Source: Desulfallas sp. Bu1-1 (GTDB lineage Bacteria; Bacillota; Desulfotomaculia; Desulfotomaculales; Desulfallaceae). From it: a stretch of 64,000 nucleotides of DNA. How positions within the stretch are numbered: position 1 is the stretch's first letter; each line of letters starts with the position of its first letter. The position numbers and the translations under genes are program-made. Positions 53,513 to 62,586 of the stretch are shown one piece after another. The stretch is taken from assembly GCF_015594625.1 (NCBI RefSeq), contig NZ_JADNRQ010000008.1:59320-123319 (forward strand), given 5' to 3'. A model generated the notes under the pieces. It did not search any database and was not told where the DNA came from. It worked only from the letters and a program-made list of their open reading frames with translations.

Positions 53513-53785
53513 TCAACACGGTTCACTTTTCAGCGGGGCGGATACCGCCCTCACCTCTCCCGCCCGGGTTAACACCTCTACGCAGATATTGCGGGCCAAA
53601 GCCCTGCCGATTGCCAGTTCCTGCCTGTGCTTGCCCAGCACCACCGGGCCGGCCGGAATCACCTCGGAACAGGTTAATACCGATCCCTCGTCAATACCCA
53701 TGCGCAGGGCTTGTTCTTTTATCCGGGGGTCGGAGATGGATAATATTTTAACTAAATCGCCTCTTTTTACCTGATCCAGCTTCAT
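53513..53785 (-). CDS. feoA: FeoA-domain protein
   Basis: ATG 53785, eight bases after GGGAG, gives 90 aa: an SH3-like FeoA barrel with KLDQVKRGDLVKILSISDPR, then EQALRMGIDEGSVLTCSEV and ELAIGRALARNICVEVL. Longer upstream frames lack a site and homology. Cytoplasmic partner of FeoB. Promoter and a Fur-like box lie just upstream. Confidence 0.9.
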   Translation of the reverse strand: MKLDQVKRGDLVKILSISDPRIKEQALRMGIDEGSVLTCSEVIPAGPVVLGKHRQELAIGRALARNICVEVLTRAGEVRAVSAPLKSEPC

Positions 53786-53810
53786 GGCGGCGTCTCCCAT
53801 TAAATGATAA

Positions 53811-53825
53811 AGAAAACCGTTCTCA
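53811..53825 (-). promoter_or_regulatory. Possible Fur box
   Basis: Minus strand TGAGAACGGTTTTCT is a 7-1-7 imperfect palindrome with 9 of 14 matches to the Bacillus Fur box TGATAATNATTATCA, directly after the -10 of the feoA promoter. Confidence 0.4.
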
Positions 53826-53830
53826 TTTAT

Positions 53831-53859
53831 ATTATATTTTTCATGGACATCCCGGTCAA
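53831..53859 (-). promoter_or_regulatory. feoA promoter
   Basis: Minus strand: TTGACC at 53854-53859, 17-base spacer, perfect TATAAT at 53831-53836. Confidence 0.75.
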
Positions 53860-53927
53860 CAATTATCCGCCGAACTGATAAAAAAAAATAACCGTGAAAA
53901 AATATAAGCAAAAGGAGGGTTGATCAA

Positions 53928-54077
53928 ATGGCCAATATCGATACCAAGGGTATGGAAGTGGCTCAATTGAGCGATGAACAGTTAAAGCGCCTTATCAGCG
54001 CGGAGAAGGAAATCAACAACACGGGAGCCGGCCAGGAAGTGTACCTGCTGGCTGTTTCCCGCCACCCGGGCAAGTAA
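53928..54077 (+). CDS. 49-aa micro-protein with excellent ribosome site
   Basis: AAAGGAGG is nine bases before the ATG at 53928. The product MANIDTKGMEVAQLSDEQLK continues RLISAEKEINNTGAGQEV and ends LAVSRHPGK. One helix-rich soluble small protein, divergent from feoA. No family recognised. Likely real because of the site and following hairpin. Confidence 0.65.
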   Translation: MANIDTKGMEVAQLSDEQLKRLISAEKEINNTGAGQEVYLLAVSRHPGK

Positions 54078-54103
54078 ACCGGCCCGGTTTCAAACGTACC
54101 GGT

Positions 54104-54128
54104 ACGGGGCCGCCGATAACGGCCCCGT
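54104..54128 (+). terminator. Hairpin, probable terminator
   Basis: ACGGGGCC-CGCCGATAAC-type loop-GGCCCCGT followed by a weak T-rich tail (ATTGTTTTCT), after the 49-aa gene. Confidence 0.5.
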
Positions 54129-54171
54129 AACCAATATTGTTTTCTAAAACCAGGAGATTCATGACAGACAA

Positions 54172-56301
54172 TTACCCCGTTTTCTCCCCGGCTTTCCCAA
54201 GGTACTTGCCTTCAATAATCTGAATAAAAATTTCCGTTAGCCCGGGATCAAACTGTTTGCCCTTGTTTGCACGCAGCTCATTCAGCGCTTCGTTGATTGT
54301 AAGGCTTTTTTTGTAAGGCCTTTGCGAAATCATCGCATCAAAGCTGTCGGCGATGGCGATTATACGCGCTCCCAGCGGAATATCCTCACCGGCCAGGCCG
54401 TCCGGATACCCGCTGCCGTCATATCTTTCATGGTGGTGTAAAATCCATGGTATAATTTTTTGGAACCGGGGAAAAGAGACGAGCATGTTGCTTCCCCACC
54501 TGGGGTGCTGTTTGATTATATTCCATTCCCGCTGGTCCAGCTTCCCGTTTTTTAACAGAATTTCGCCCGGAATTTCCAGCTTTCCCAAATCATGCAGAAA
54601 AGCGGCTATTTTAATGTTCTTTATCTCCTCGACCGGCAGGTGCAACTGTTGGGCGATCAATTCCGCATATTCCGAAACCTTTTCCGAGTGGGCATAGGTA
54701 TACCGGTCTTTGTTATTAATAACTGTTAAAAGCGTGTTCAGCACCTGAAGCAAGTCTTCATCGGAATTTCGCAATTGCCTTTGAAACTCTTCAATGGCGG
54801 AAAAGTAAAGCTGAACCTGGTTCTTTGAATTGCGCTTGGCATGATACATGGCCTCATCGGCCAGCCTGACCAGTTCATGGGCGCTGTTAGCATGGTCGGG
54901 GAACAAGGCGATGCCGATGCTCACCGTCAAGCGCCCCCCGGGCAGCAAGTCCCTGTTGGGGAAAGCATGTTCCGTTATTTGCCGGCGCAGCCTTTCGGCC
55001 ACCTGTACGGCCATTTTATAACCGGTATCCGGCAAAATAATGCCGAATTCGTCTCCCCCGTACCTCCCCACTATATCGCTGGAGCGGGTATTATCAAGCA
55101 GCACCCGGGCAAATTCCTTCAACAGCTCATCGCCGGCGGGATGACCGAAATTATCGTTGTAATACTTGAAGTTATCTATATCGAGCAGAATAAAAGCCAG
55201 CGGCTTGTTTTGTTCCCCGCATTTTTTCAGTTCGCTGCTCAACCTTTTTTGCAGGTAGCAGTGATTATACAGCCCGGTCAGGCCGTCCCGCAGTGTCATT
55301 TCGTAGAGTTTTTCTTCAATGACCTTGCGCTGGCTGATATCCCTGGCGATCAGCAGCACACCGGTGGGCTTTTTGTCCGTCAGGGGTAAACAATCTATGT
55401 TCAACACCATTTCCCACCCGTCCGGGGCGGTGTAAAACATTTCCTGGTTGCATTTACCTTTTCCGCTGCTCATCACGTCCTGTACCGGGGGGATGAACCT
55501 GACGGTTGACCCGGTGCTTTCACCCGTAAATACATCCTTGTAATTCTTTCCCAGCACCAGGGACCGGTCGATTTCAAACAGTTCCTCCGCCACCCTGTTG
55601 AAGGAGGTGATTTTACCGTTGCTTTCAATGGTGATCACGGCGTTCCTGGTGGTGTTCAGGATAGCCCGGCGATTGGTATGCTCCCTGAAAAATCTGCGCC
55701 AGGTCAGTAAACTGGCGGTAATGCCCGTGATGATGCCCACCCCTGTAAACAATATGCCCATCCCGGCGGCAAAACGGCTTTTGGCGATGGCCGCGGCAAT
55801 TATCGCCCTGGTATCGGCCACGCGCATATCTTGAATCTCCTTTGCCGATCGCGCCATGCTTTCTTCCAGCCTTACGAGTTCTTGCCGCAGTTCCAACGGT
55901 AATTCCGCTCCCCGGCGCACCAGGGGGACGACCTTTTCCTCGCACAGCCGGTTGTACCTGTCATGCAGCGACTTGATATTCCCGGCCAGCGGCTTTCTGG
56001 AATCCCTGATCACTTCAATCAATTGTTCTTCCAGCCGGGAGTTTGTCCGGGCCAGCTGCCTGAACCGGTCCAGGCTCCCGGGGTCCCCGGTGGCGATATA
56101 CTTGTTCAGGGATTGAAACTGCAGCAGAATATTCTCATATATTTGAGTAATGTTGGTAATTTTGTCTTGCTGCCGCGAGATGATGTTGGTATTGTTGCTG
56201 ATCTGCACCAGCCAGAGCACAACGCAGCCCGCCATAACCAGCGTCCCCAACAGGATCGACGTAAAAGCCAGCAGCATTTTTTTATCCGCATGAAGGTTCA
56301 A
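54172..56301 (-). CDS. Membrane PAS-GGDEF-HD-GYP c-di-GMP protein
   Basis: A 709-aa protein from a TTG. Two TMs (about residues 10-32 and 178-200) flank an extracytoplasmic four-helix sensor. PAS (215-325: NAVITIESNGKITSFNRVAE), GGDEF (RYGGDEFGIILPD near residue 420, catalytic GGDEF intact) and HD-GYP (HDLGKLEIPGEIL near 570, HHERYDGSGYPDGL near 620). Contains both synthase and phosphodiesterase modules for c-di-GMP, so the net activity is unclear. Its ribosome site is the end of the small ORF upstream. Confidence 0.93.
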   Translation of the reverse strand: MNLHADKKMLLAFTSILLGTLVMAGCVVLWLVQISNNTNIISRQQDKITNITQIYENILLQFQSLNKYIATGDPGSLDRFRQLARTNSRLEEQLIEVIRDSRKPLAGNIKSLHDRYNRLCEEKVVPLVRRGAELPLELRQELVRLEESMARSAKEIQDMRVADTRAIIAAAIAKSRFAAGMGILFTGVGIITGITASLLTWRRFFREHTNRRAILNTTRNAVITIESNGKITSFNRVAEELFEIDRSLVLGKNYKDVFTGESTGSTVRFIPPVQDVMSSGKGKCNQEMFYTAPDGWEMVLNIDCLPLTDKKPTGVLLIARDISQRKVIEEKLYEMTLRDGLTGLYNHCYLQKRLSSELKKCGEQNKPLAFILLDIDNFKYYNDNFGHPAGDELLKEFARVLLDNTRSSDIVGRYGGDEFGIILPDTGYKMAVQVAERLRRQITEHAFPNRDLLPGGRLTVSIGIALFPDHANSAHELVRLADEAMYHAKRNSKNQVQLYFSAIEEFQRQLRNSDEDLLQVLNTLLTVINNKDRYTYAHSEKVSEYAELIAQQLHLPVEEIKNIKIAAFLHDLGKLEIPGEILLKNGKLDQREWNIIKQHPRWGSNMLVSFPRFQKIIPWILHHHERYDGSGYPDGLAGEDIPLGARIIAIADSFDAMISQRPYKKSLTINEALNELRANKGKQFDPGLTEIFIQIIEGKYLGKAGEKTG

Positions 56302-56305
56302 AGGA

Positions 56306-56437
56306 TTACCCCCCGTTAAACTTGTTGACTCCCATCAACAACCCGAAATGGTTCCGCACCAACCGGCTTATTTTTTCGATTTCCTTGTTCACCAGCAATA
56401 CCTCGTCCGGGTGTTCGATCTTGTAAAAAAAATTCAA
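56306..56437 (-). CDS. 43-aa Spo0E-like small protein
   Basis: From a TTG at 56437 (AAAGGA just before) to TAA at 56306. IEHPDEVLLVNKEIEKISRL followed by VRNHFGLLMGVNK looks like the helix-turn-helix hairpin of Spo0E-family aspartyl-phosphate phosphatases (which read xDPEVLxLSQELDxLIxxY). The SQELD core is replaced by NKEIE, so the match is partial. Its 3' end (GGGGGG) is the ribosome site of the c-di-GMP gene, five bases apart, implying coupling. Confidence 0.45.
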   Translation of the reverse strand: MNFFYKIEHPDEVLLVNKEIEKISRLVRNHFGLLMGVNKFNGG

Positions 56438-56643
56438 TCAATCCTTTGATCAATATAAACTTCATTTTTTAAAATTTAAAAATTATAAAAATATTTTTCG
56501 TACAATTTTATGGTAATGATAAATATATGTTAATATTGCCAATTGATCAATTTATAATCCTATTGTTATAAATTTAAATGGGACGGGGGCCGGGCCATTT
56601 TGTGGAATGACCCGATCCCCGGTCATATTCCCGAATAACTGTT

Positions 56644-58554
56644 CTATTCCTCCACTTTAAACCCGGCTGCGGCCTGCTGCAGTTCCACCGCGATGCGGGC
56701 AAGCTCCTGGGCGGCGACTGATACCTGCTGGACGGTGGAGGAAATTTGCTGCTGGGCCGCCGCTAATTGCTGCGTCCCCTCGTTGACCTGTTCGGCGCCG
56801 GCCGCCAGGTCCCTGATCATCGCCGTATTGTTGCCGATGGCCTCGATAATCTCATCCAGCGCCGCCCCGGCGCTGCCGGCCAGCCGGACCCCCTCGTTCA
56901 CCACGGCCAGGCCTTGATCCATCGCCGCCACCGCCTCGCCGACACCCGCCTGGATCTGCTCCACCAGCCCGGTTATTTCTCCGGCGGCCTTTCCGGATTG
57001 CTCGGCCAGTTTGCGCACTTCCTCGGCCACCACGGCAAATCCCCGCCCGTGCTCCCCGGCCCTGGCCGCCTCAATGGCCGCGTTCAGCGCCAGCAGGTTG
57101 GTCTGTTCCGCGATGCCGGTGATGGTGTTGATGATCTGCCCGATCTGACCGGAGCGGCGGCCCAGTTCATGTACCGCCCGGGATATAATGCCGGTGTTTT
57201 CCGCGATGGCATTGATCTTTTCCAGCGCCTGCTGCACGGCCCGGCTGCCCTCGCCGGCCGTTTCCAGCATCCGCACCGACTCTTTTTCGGCCGACCGGCT
57301 GTTCTCGGCGCTCCGGGCGGTGGTGGCCGCCACCTGGCTGGTGGTGCCGGCCAGTTCCTCCACCGTGGCGCTGACCTCCTGCCCGGATGCGGCCAGTTCC
57401 TGGCTGTGGGAAGATAATTTTATCGAGCTGTCCTGCAGCCTGGCCACAATGCCCCGCAGGCCGGCCACCATCTGGTTGAAAGCCGCGCCCAGCTCACCGA
57501 TTTCATCGGAGCTCCGCACGCCGGCCTGTTTGGTCAGGTCGCCCTTCGCCACCTGCCTGACATTGTCCAGCAGAACCTTAACGGGCCTGACGGTACGCTG
57601 CGCAAAGAAAATTGACAGCGCCAGGCCGGCCAGCACCGCAACAACACCCAGAACCAGGTTATACCTGCGCATCGCGTAAACCGGGTTTAAAAAATCATCC
57701 ACGGGGGAAGTCAAAACAATGGACCAGCCCATACCCCCGTAATTGCCCCAGCCGTCCAGGGGCGCGTAAGCGACGTATTTATCTACATTTTCATAAACAT
57801 ACCGCGCGAACCCGCTCTCGCCGCGGATCATTTTTTCCCCGGCGGCTTTCAGCTCGTCAATGCCCATTTCCAAAATATTGTCTTTGAGCACCATTTCCCT
57901 GTCAGGGTGGGCCATCAGCACCCCCTTGCTATTAACCAGGTAGGCATACCCCTTTTTGCCCTCCTGCTGCTGCATGGCGGCAAATTCGTCCACCATGGCC
58001 CAGATGGTATTTTCCAGGAGCAAGCGGCTGGTGATCACCCCGGTGATGTTGCCGCCGGCGTCCCGTACGGGGCAGGCAAAGTTCAACACCGGCTTTTGCA
58101 GGTCCACGGACATCCGCACGTCGGATATGTACAGTTTTCCCTGCATGGCGGTCTTAAACCATTCCATGTCACGCTTGGATGTCCCCGTATTGCCATCACT
58201 GTCGGCGATCTGCAAGCCGTTTGCATCCGTCAAGGAAATGGAGGCGTAACAACCGTATTCCTGTTTGAAATCCTTTAACACCGCCGATTTTTCCGCCCCG
58301 GACACATCCATGCTCACCAGCTTGGGGTGTTTGGCCATGACCGCAATATCCTTGCTGCGCTCGTAAATATATTTGTCGATCATATCGGAATAAATTCTGG
58401 CATCGGTCAACAGCCTCTCCCTGGTGTAATCCACAAGCATGGCGCGGGATTTGTTGTACGACAGGTAACCAATTGAACAAACGACTATAAGGATTAAGGA
58501 AGTAGTAACTATAGCCAGCTTTGTTTTAATGCTCGACCGCATAAAAATGGGCAT
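56644..58554 (-). CDS. Methyl-accepting chemotaxis protein with dCache sensor
   Basis: A 636-aa receptor. TM 10-32, double-Cache sensor 33-280 (Tyr-rich [29 protein letters not shown]), TM near 282-304, HAMP near 305-357 ([20 protein letters not shown]) and signalling hairpin with [20 protein letters not shown]. Probably senses a small amino or organic acid ligand. The start codon lies in a perfect inverted repeat. Confidence 0.94.
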   Translation of the reverse strand: MPIFMRSSIKTKLAIVTTSLILIVVCSIGYLSYNKSRAMLVDYTRERLLTDARIYSDMIDKYIYERSKDIAVMAKHPKLVSMDVSGAEKSAVLKDFKQEYGCYASISLTDANGLQIADSDGNTGTSKRDMEWFKTAMQGKLYISDVRMSVDLQKPVLNFACPVRDAGGNITGVITSRLLLENTIWAMVDEFAAMQQQEGKKGYAYLVNSKGVLMAHPDREMVLKDNILEMGIDELKAAGEKMIRGESGFARYVYENVDKYVAYAPLDGWGNYGGMGWSIVLTSPVDDFLNPVYAMRRYNLVLGVVAVLAGLALSIFFAQRTVRPVKVLLDNVRQVAKGDLTKQAGVRSSDEIGELGAAFNQMVAGLRGIVARLQDSSIKLSSHSQELAASGQEVSATVEELAGTTSQVAATTARSAENSRSAEKESVRMLETAGEGSRAVQQALEKINAIAENTGIISRAVHELGRRSGQIGQIINTITGIAEQTNLLALNAAIEAARAGEHGRGFAVVAEEVRKLAEQSGKAAGEITGLVEQIQAGVGEAVAAMDQGLAVVNEGVRLAGSAGAALDEIIEAIGNNTAMIRDLAAGAEQVNEGTQQLAAAQQQISSTVQQVSVAAQELARIAVELQQAAAGFKVEE

Positions 58555-58576
58555 AAATCCTTAGCCGTTTATGCCC
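58549..58576 (-). promoter_or_regulatory. Inverted repeat trapping the chemoreceptor start codon
   Basis: Minus strand: GGGCATAAA-CGGCTAAGGA-TTTATGCCC, a nine-base perfect stem. The 3' arm contains the ATG and the loop holds the AAGGA ribosome site. Confidence 0.6.
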
Positions 58577-58766
58577 GGTTCACCACCTTTCCTTAAAATT
58601 TAAATAGTGACATATATCACAAAGTATGTTTAAATAAATTCTACATTTTCACCAATAATTTGTCAACCAACTGTTTTTTATCATCCTGTTTGACATCTAC
58701 GGAACACATCGAGGGGTATAAAGTAGCGCCACAAAAATAATCCTTTGTACACAGGTTTAACCCGTC

Positions 58767-60014
58767 TTAACCCGCGGGCATCACCAGGCCGGCTTCTGGG
58801 ATCACCAGCGCGCCAAAGTCCGGGCCGTGCTTGCCGGCCACCAGTTTCAGCGCGGCGGCAAAACTTTCCGCCGGCGTCATAAAGAAATTGCGCACCGCTG
58901 GTTCGGGCATGGAGGATACCAGCACCACCGTAACTTTCCGCACGAGGTCCGCCAACAGGTGCGCCTTGTGCCCGCCCAGCACGAATCCCTTTTGCAACCT
59001 CGCGGTCATTTCGGCGGGCGTGCCGGCTTCCAGGGCCCACTTTTCCAGCACGGCGTTGCCCGCACCCTCGGGGCATTCCGCGCAAACCACCAGGGTGCCC
59101 CCGTCTTTTAGCAGTTTCGCCGCATTGCGCATGGGCTTGATGGCCTGGTACAGGTTGAGGTCGCGGGGATAGCCGCCGGCGCTGGTGAAAGCCGCGTCGG
59201 CCTTGATCCCGCTTGGCACGCTTACCGCTTTCCGGCAAAAGTCAACCCCCGCCAGCCAGGCTTTTTCGGGATCGCCGGCAACAACACGCACGGGCCGGTT
59301 ACCGGCGCCGGCCACCACGTTCAATAAAAAGCCCGGTTTTACCGCCCGCAGCGCCTCCATCATCACCCGGTGCACGGGGTTGCCCTCCAGCCTGCCCGCC
59401 CCGGTGCCCCCCGCCATCATCAGAGCATGGTTGGCCGCCACGGCCCCGGCCCCCGCCACCCCCGGCAAGATCGACTTGCGGCCGCCGGAAAAACCCGCCA
59501 GTTCGTGGGGGGCGATCATACCGGTTAGAATGACCAGATCGGCCCCGGCCACCAGCGCGTTAACCTCCAGCGGACACCCGTTGCCGAGCACTCCCAGGCG
59601 AACCAGGTTGCCCGCGCTGTCGTGGTTGACAACCCTGTGCGCGCGGGCAACCGGGCCCAGCCAGCGCAGGTTTTCCTCCCCGGTATTGCCCCGGTGCGCG
59701 CCGGTGGCGACCACCAGGGTGATTGCACCGGCGTCCACCCCGGACCGGGTTAGTTCCTCCAGCAACGGGGGAAGCAAATCGCCGTATGGCGTAGGCCGCG
59801 TGTGATCGTTCACCACCACGACCACCCGTTCGGGCCGCTTATCCTTGACCAGTTCCTCCAGGGCCGGCGAGGCGATGGGGTGGCGGAGCGCCGCATCGAC
59901 CAGCGCCCGGCTATCCCGGACCCGCGGAAACCGCGGCTCGATCACCGCGCTCACGTTGCGTTCGGGTATCTCCAGGTTCAAATGCCCCTTGCCGTAACGC
60001 ATCTTAAATTCCAT
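58767..60014 (-). CDS. LarA-family (lactate racemase-domain) protein
   Basis: A 415-aa protein: VVVVNDHTRPTPYGDLLPPLL near residue 65, ATGAHRGNT near 106, GMIAPHELAGFSGGRKSILPG near 170 and HALMMAGGTGAGRLEGNPVH near 198 match LarA, which uses a pincer nickel nucleotide on Lys/His residues to racemise 2-hydroxyacids. The Lar cofactor genes (larB, larC, larE) are not here. Could act on another 2-hydroxyacid. Confidence 0.85.
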   Translation of the reverse strand: MEFKMRYGKGHLNLEIPERNVSAVIEPRFPRVRDSRALVDAALRHPIASPALEELVKDKRPERVVVVVNDHTRPTPYGDLLPPLLEELTRSGVDAGAITLVVATGAHRGNTGEENLRWLGPVARAHRVVNHDSAGNLVRLGVLGNGCPLEVNALVAGADLVILTGMIAPHELAGFSGGRKSILPGVAGAGAVAANHALMMAGGTGAGRLEGNPVHRVMMEALRAVKPGFLLNVVAGAGNRPVRVVAGDPEKAWLAGVDFCRKAVSVPSGIKADAAFTSAGGYPRDLNLYQAIKPMRNAAKLLKDGGTLVVCAECPEGAGNAVLEKWALEAGTPAEMTARLQKGFVLGGHKAHLLADLVRKVTVVLVSSMPEPAVRNFFMTPAESFAAALKLVAGKHGPDFGALVIPEAGLVMPAG

Positions 60015-60198
60015 AACCCGGCTCCCCTCCGGCAGGGTGGATACGTTACCCGCCCGCGTTGTCCAAAGCGGTCAAGCACGGGAGACAAACAATCCGCGCT
60101 CGCCCGGAATGTAGTATTGCCCGGCCGGGGAGCAATCATACTCAAGAAGCAAGCCAGAGGAAAAACAACAATAAAAAAGCGCTGGCGGCAAAAAAAGT

Positions 60199-60247
60199 AA
60201 ATTCCAGGTGCCAGGCACCTGGAATTTAAATCCAAGTGCCTGGCACC
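60199..60247. repeat. Palindromic GGTGCCAGGCACC repeat pair
   Basis: A 29-base near-perfect palindrome (AAATTCCAGGTGCC plus AGGCACCTGGAATTT, 60199-60227) followed by TCCAAGTGCCTGGCACCTTA. Same core as the dispersed repeat elsewhere in the window. Its last bases overlap the radical-SAM gene stop codon region. Confidence 0.75.
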
Positions 60248-61375
60248 TTACACAAATTGGCGGCGGATGCGGGACAGTTCACCCTTTAGTTTGCCCGGCC
60301 CGCCTATTTTTTCAAGCAGTCCTTCCACAAATTGATACTTGTTGGGGTTTTGCATGTCGTCCATGCAATTATATACCCCTGCCCTTCTGCCCAGCTGGTA
60401 GTTGGCCTTTTCATGGGGCGCCAGGGAAAGATAGCGGTCAATGATTCCCAACAGCCTCTCCCGGTCGCCGGGCAGGGTGCCCTCCAGCTCCTGGAGCAGG
60501 TTGAGAATGTGGTCGCTGACAATCGTCGTCGTCACCCCCTGCAGCGACTCGATCAGCAGTCGCTGCTCCTCGACGATTTCATCCTCGTCCAGCGGAGTAA
60601 ATTCTCCGTTTTGCATCATATCATATAATGGCGTATTTTTTAGCACCGACAACGTGCGAAAGCGAATAAAATCAGGATTGGCGGCATTGATCACGGACGC
60701 GGTTTCCAGGGCGTGCTCCCGGGAATGCTCCCTGCCGCCCAGCCCGGGCATAATGTACCAACACAGGGAAATGCCCGCGTCGCGGATTTTACGTCCCGCT
60801 TCCAGCAAATCGGCGGCGGTGATCCCCTTTTGCACCTTTTTCAATACCACATCGGCGCCGGATTCCATGCCCATGTGGATCCTGGCCAGCCCGGCTTCCC
60901 GCAATTCACGCAATTCATCGCCGGTTTTCCGGGCCGCCGTGTTGGCCCGGGCGTAGGTGGTAATCCTGTCCACAGCGGGAAAGACCTTCCGGATATGCCC
61001 GATAATCCGCACCAGGTCGGAGGTTTTCAGCACCAGGGAATTGGCGTCCTGCAAAAACACGGTTTTTCCGCCGTAATAAAGCCAGGCGGCCACGTGGTAA
61101 TAAAGATGACCGTAACGGGCGCCCGCCTCCCGGACCACCTCGGCGTTCACCCGCCCTCCGAAGCCTTTTTCCCAGGCAAGTTGCACCACCCGGTCCGCAA
61201 TCCGCCGGGCGGTGTCCACGTCCCGGAGCACATCCTCGACGGGCCGGCGGCTGAACTGTTCGCCTTTGTAGGTGCTGCAAAAAGCGCACTTGTTCCAGGG
61301 GCAATTCCGGGTCACCCTGATCAGCAGGCTGGCGGCCTCGCTGGGCGGCCTGATGGGGCCCTGCTCTATAAACAT
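60248..61375 (-). CDS. Radical SAM protein
   Basis: A 375-aa radical-SAM enzyme. CPWNKCAFCSTYKG (near residues 29-42) has CxxxCxxC for the cluster; VRIIGHIRKVFP near 122, LREAGLARIHMGMESGAD near 170 and GLGGREHSREHALETAS near 225 are typical. The C-terminal 120 residues are helical and unassigned. Close to the COG1032-like HTR group of unknown substrate. Confidence 0.87.
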   Translation of the reverse strand: MFIEQGPIRPPSEAASLLIRVTRNCPWNKCAFCSTYKGEQFSRRPVEDVLRDVDTARRIADRVVQLAWEKGFGGRVNAEVVREAGARYGHLYYHVAAWLYYGGKTVFLQDANSLVLKTSDLVRIIGHIRKVFPAVDRITTYARANTAARKTGDELRELREAGLARIHMGMESGADVVLKKVQKGITAADLLEAGRKIRDAGISLCWYIMPGLGGREHSREHALETASVINAANPDFIRFRTLSVLKNTPLYDMMQNGEFTPLDEDEIVEEQRLLIESLQGVTTTIVSDHILNLLQELEGTLPGDRERLLGIIDRYLSLAPHEKANYQLGRRAGVYNCMDDMQNPNKYQFVEGLLEKIGGPGKLKGELSRIRRQFV

Positions 61376-61524
61376 AAAATCCCCCCAAAAATTCTTTTAT
61401 TTTAAATTTTATCACAACAGTTAAGCGGTGAAGCAGTTTGTAGCTCATCTATCCCAAGAATCATGACCCCTTGGGGCCGGAGCGCCTGGTACAAGTTTTT
61501 GCAGCGGAATCAAAGCCAAATGCA

Positions 61525-61547
61525 TAAAAAAAAGGGTTCTCCAACCC
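61525..61547 (-). terminator. Rho-independent terminator of the crystallin-like gene
   Basis: Minus strand: GGGTT-GGAG-AACCC followed by eight Ts. Confidence 0.8.
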
Positions 61548-61564
61548 CATAAGCGGCTTTAACA

Positions 61565-61600
61565 GGCTGCCGGTTTTACCCGGCAGCCCGGTTATTTTTT
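61565..61600 (+). terminator. Strong hairpin with plus-strand T-run
   Basis: GGCTGCCGG-TTTTAC-CCGGCAGCC then CGGTTATTTTTT. Reads as a terminator for plus-strand transcription although no plus-strand gene precedes it; TTTTTGCAGCG at 61496 lies upstream. Confidence 0.7.
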
Positions 61601-61620
61601 ATGAATGTTATTAATGGTGT

Positions 61621-62067
61621 TCACGCATACCTGTATCCCGATGAAAAATGCATCATGTACATCGGCCCGTCCATTTCCCAGTAGTCCTTGGGAGGCGCTG
61701 CATTTTTCCGCACAGCTTCAATGGAAAACTTCTGGGTGCTGACCACCACCGAAGCGCAATTGTTCACCTGCACCTTTTCCCCCGGCCCGATGATTTGATA
61801 ATTCCCCTGGTAGTTGTCGTGCTCAAAGATGCAAATGTAGCAGTCGCCGGAGTTAATTGACGTAACGGGGCTCATGTTGTTAAAGTTCCTGATGGCCGTA
61901 TTGGGAATCAGCGGGTATGAAAAAATCCCGTGCCAGATGCGAGCCCGCTTGTTGATGTTGGTATCCGTATTCCTGTAAAAGCCCTCCAGCGATTTCAAAA
62001 GTCTTTGCAATATATTAGGCACCGCCCAGCCCATGCATTTTTCCCCAGTTTGAGAGACGCTTGACAT
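61621..62067 (-). CDS. Beta/gamma-crystallin-like protein
   Basis: A 148-aa protein. Residues 68-115 (CYICIFEHDNYQGNYQIIGP, then GEKVQVNNCASVVVSTQKFS) read as a beta/gamma-crystallin Greek-key motif (YxxxxFxGxxxxxxxGxY-type, then the G..S/T turn). The N-terminus is helical and Asn-rich; the C-terminus has DYWEMDGPMYMMHF. No signal peptide is evident. Such Ca2+-binding domains occur in spore and stress proteins. Family identity from one motif only. Confidence 0.55.
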   Translation of the reverse strand: MSSVSQTGEKCMGWAVPNILQRLLKSLEGFYRNTDTNINKRARIWHGIFSYPLIPNTAIRNFNNMSPVTSINSGDCYICIFEHDNYQGNYQIIGPGEKVQVNNCASVVVSTQKFSIEAVRKNAAPPKDYWEMDGPMYMMHFSSGYRYA

Positions 62068-62586
62068 TTTATATCACCACCCGTGTTCTTAGGAATATAA
62101 TACCTTTTTACAGCCAGGTGTTGAGATGTTTTCCGTTAGCATCCATTTTTTCAACCTCAACCGGCTCAAAGTTTTGGCGAATGTTTCACAACAGCCGGCT
62201 TGAGTTATTGGAAAATTACTAAAATTCATGCCACATGTTTAATTTTATTTTATATTGTCACCACGTTTATTAGCAAGTGTTTCTACGCAAGTTCCTTTTA
62301 TCACTAGACAATTTTTTACTTGTGAAATACCTCTCTTGTCATTATTTTTGCGCGTTTTTGTAAACATTCCCTGGCCCACCTGCGTATAACCTTTTAGCAG
62401 ATGCATTAAGTTTACAAGAAGGATTTCGATCAATAAAAATAGAATTTAACCAGATCACCGTGAATAAGAATGGAACTTGGAAAAACATTGTCCCCCAATA
62501 AGCGATTTTTTAAGCATAAACCCAAGATACCACCAACCAGTGCCCCCATATAAAAATTGGCCCCGGCACAACAAGGAGGTTTCAAT
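62068..62586. other. Intergenic region
   Basis: 519 bases, mostly AT-rich. No credible gene; a 62-codon minus-strand frame at 62245-62433 has no ribosome site. No clear promoter, riboswitch or repeat could be supported. Confidence 0.45.

Noticed and set aside
62245..62433. 62-codon minus-strand frame in the 62-kb intergenic region
   Set aside because: No ribosome site and low-complexity, AT-driven content; no sign of a domain.
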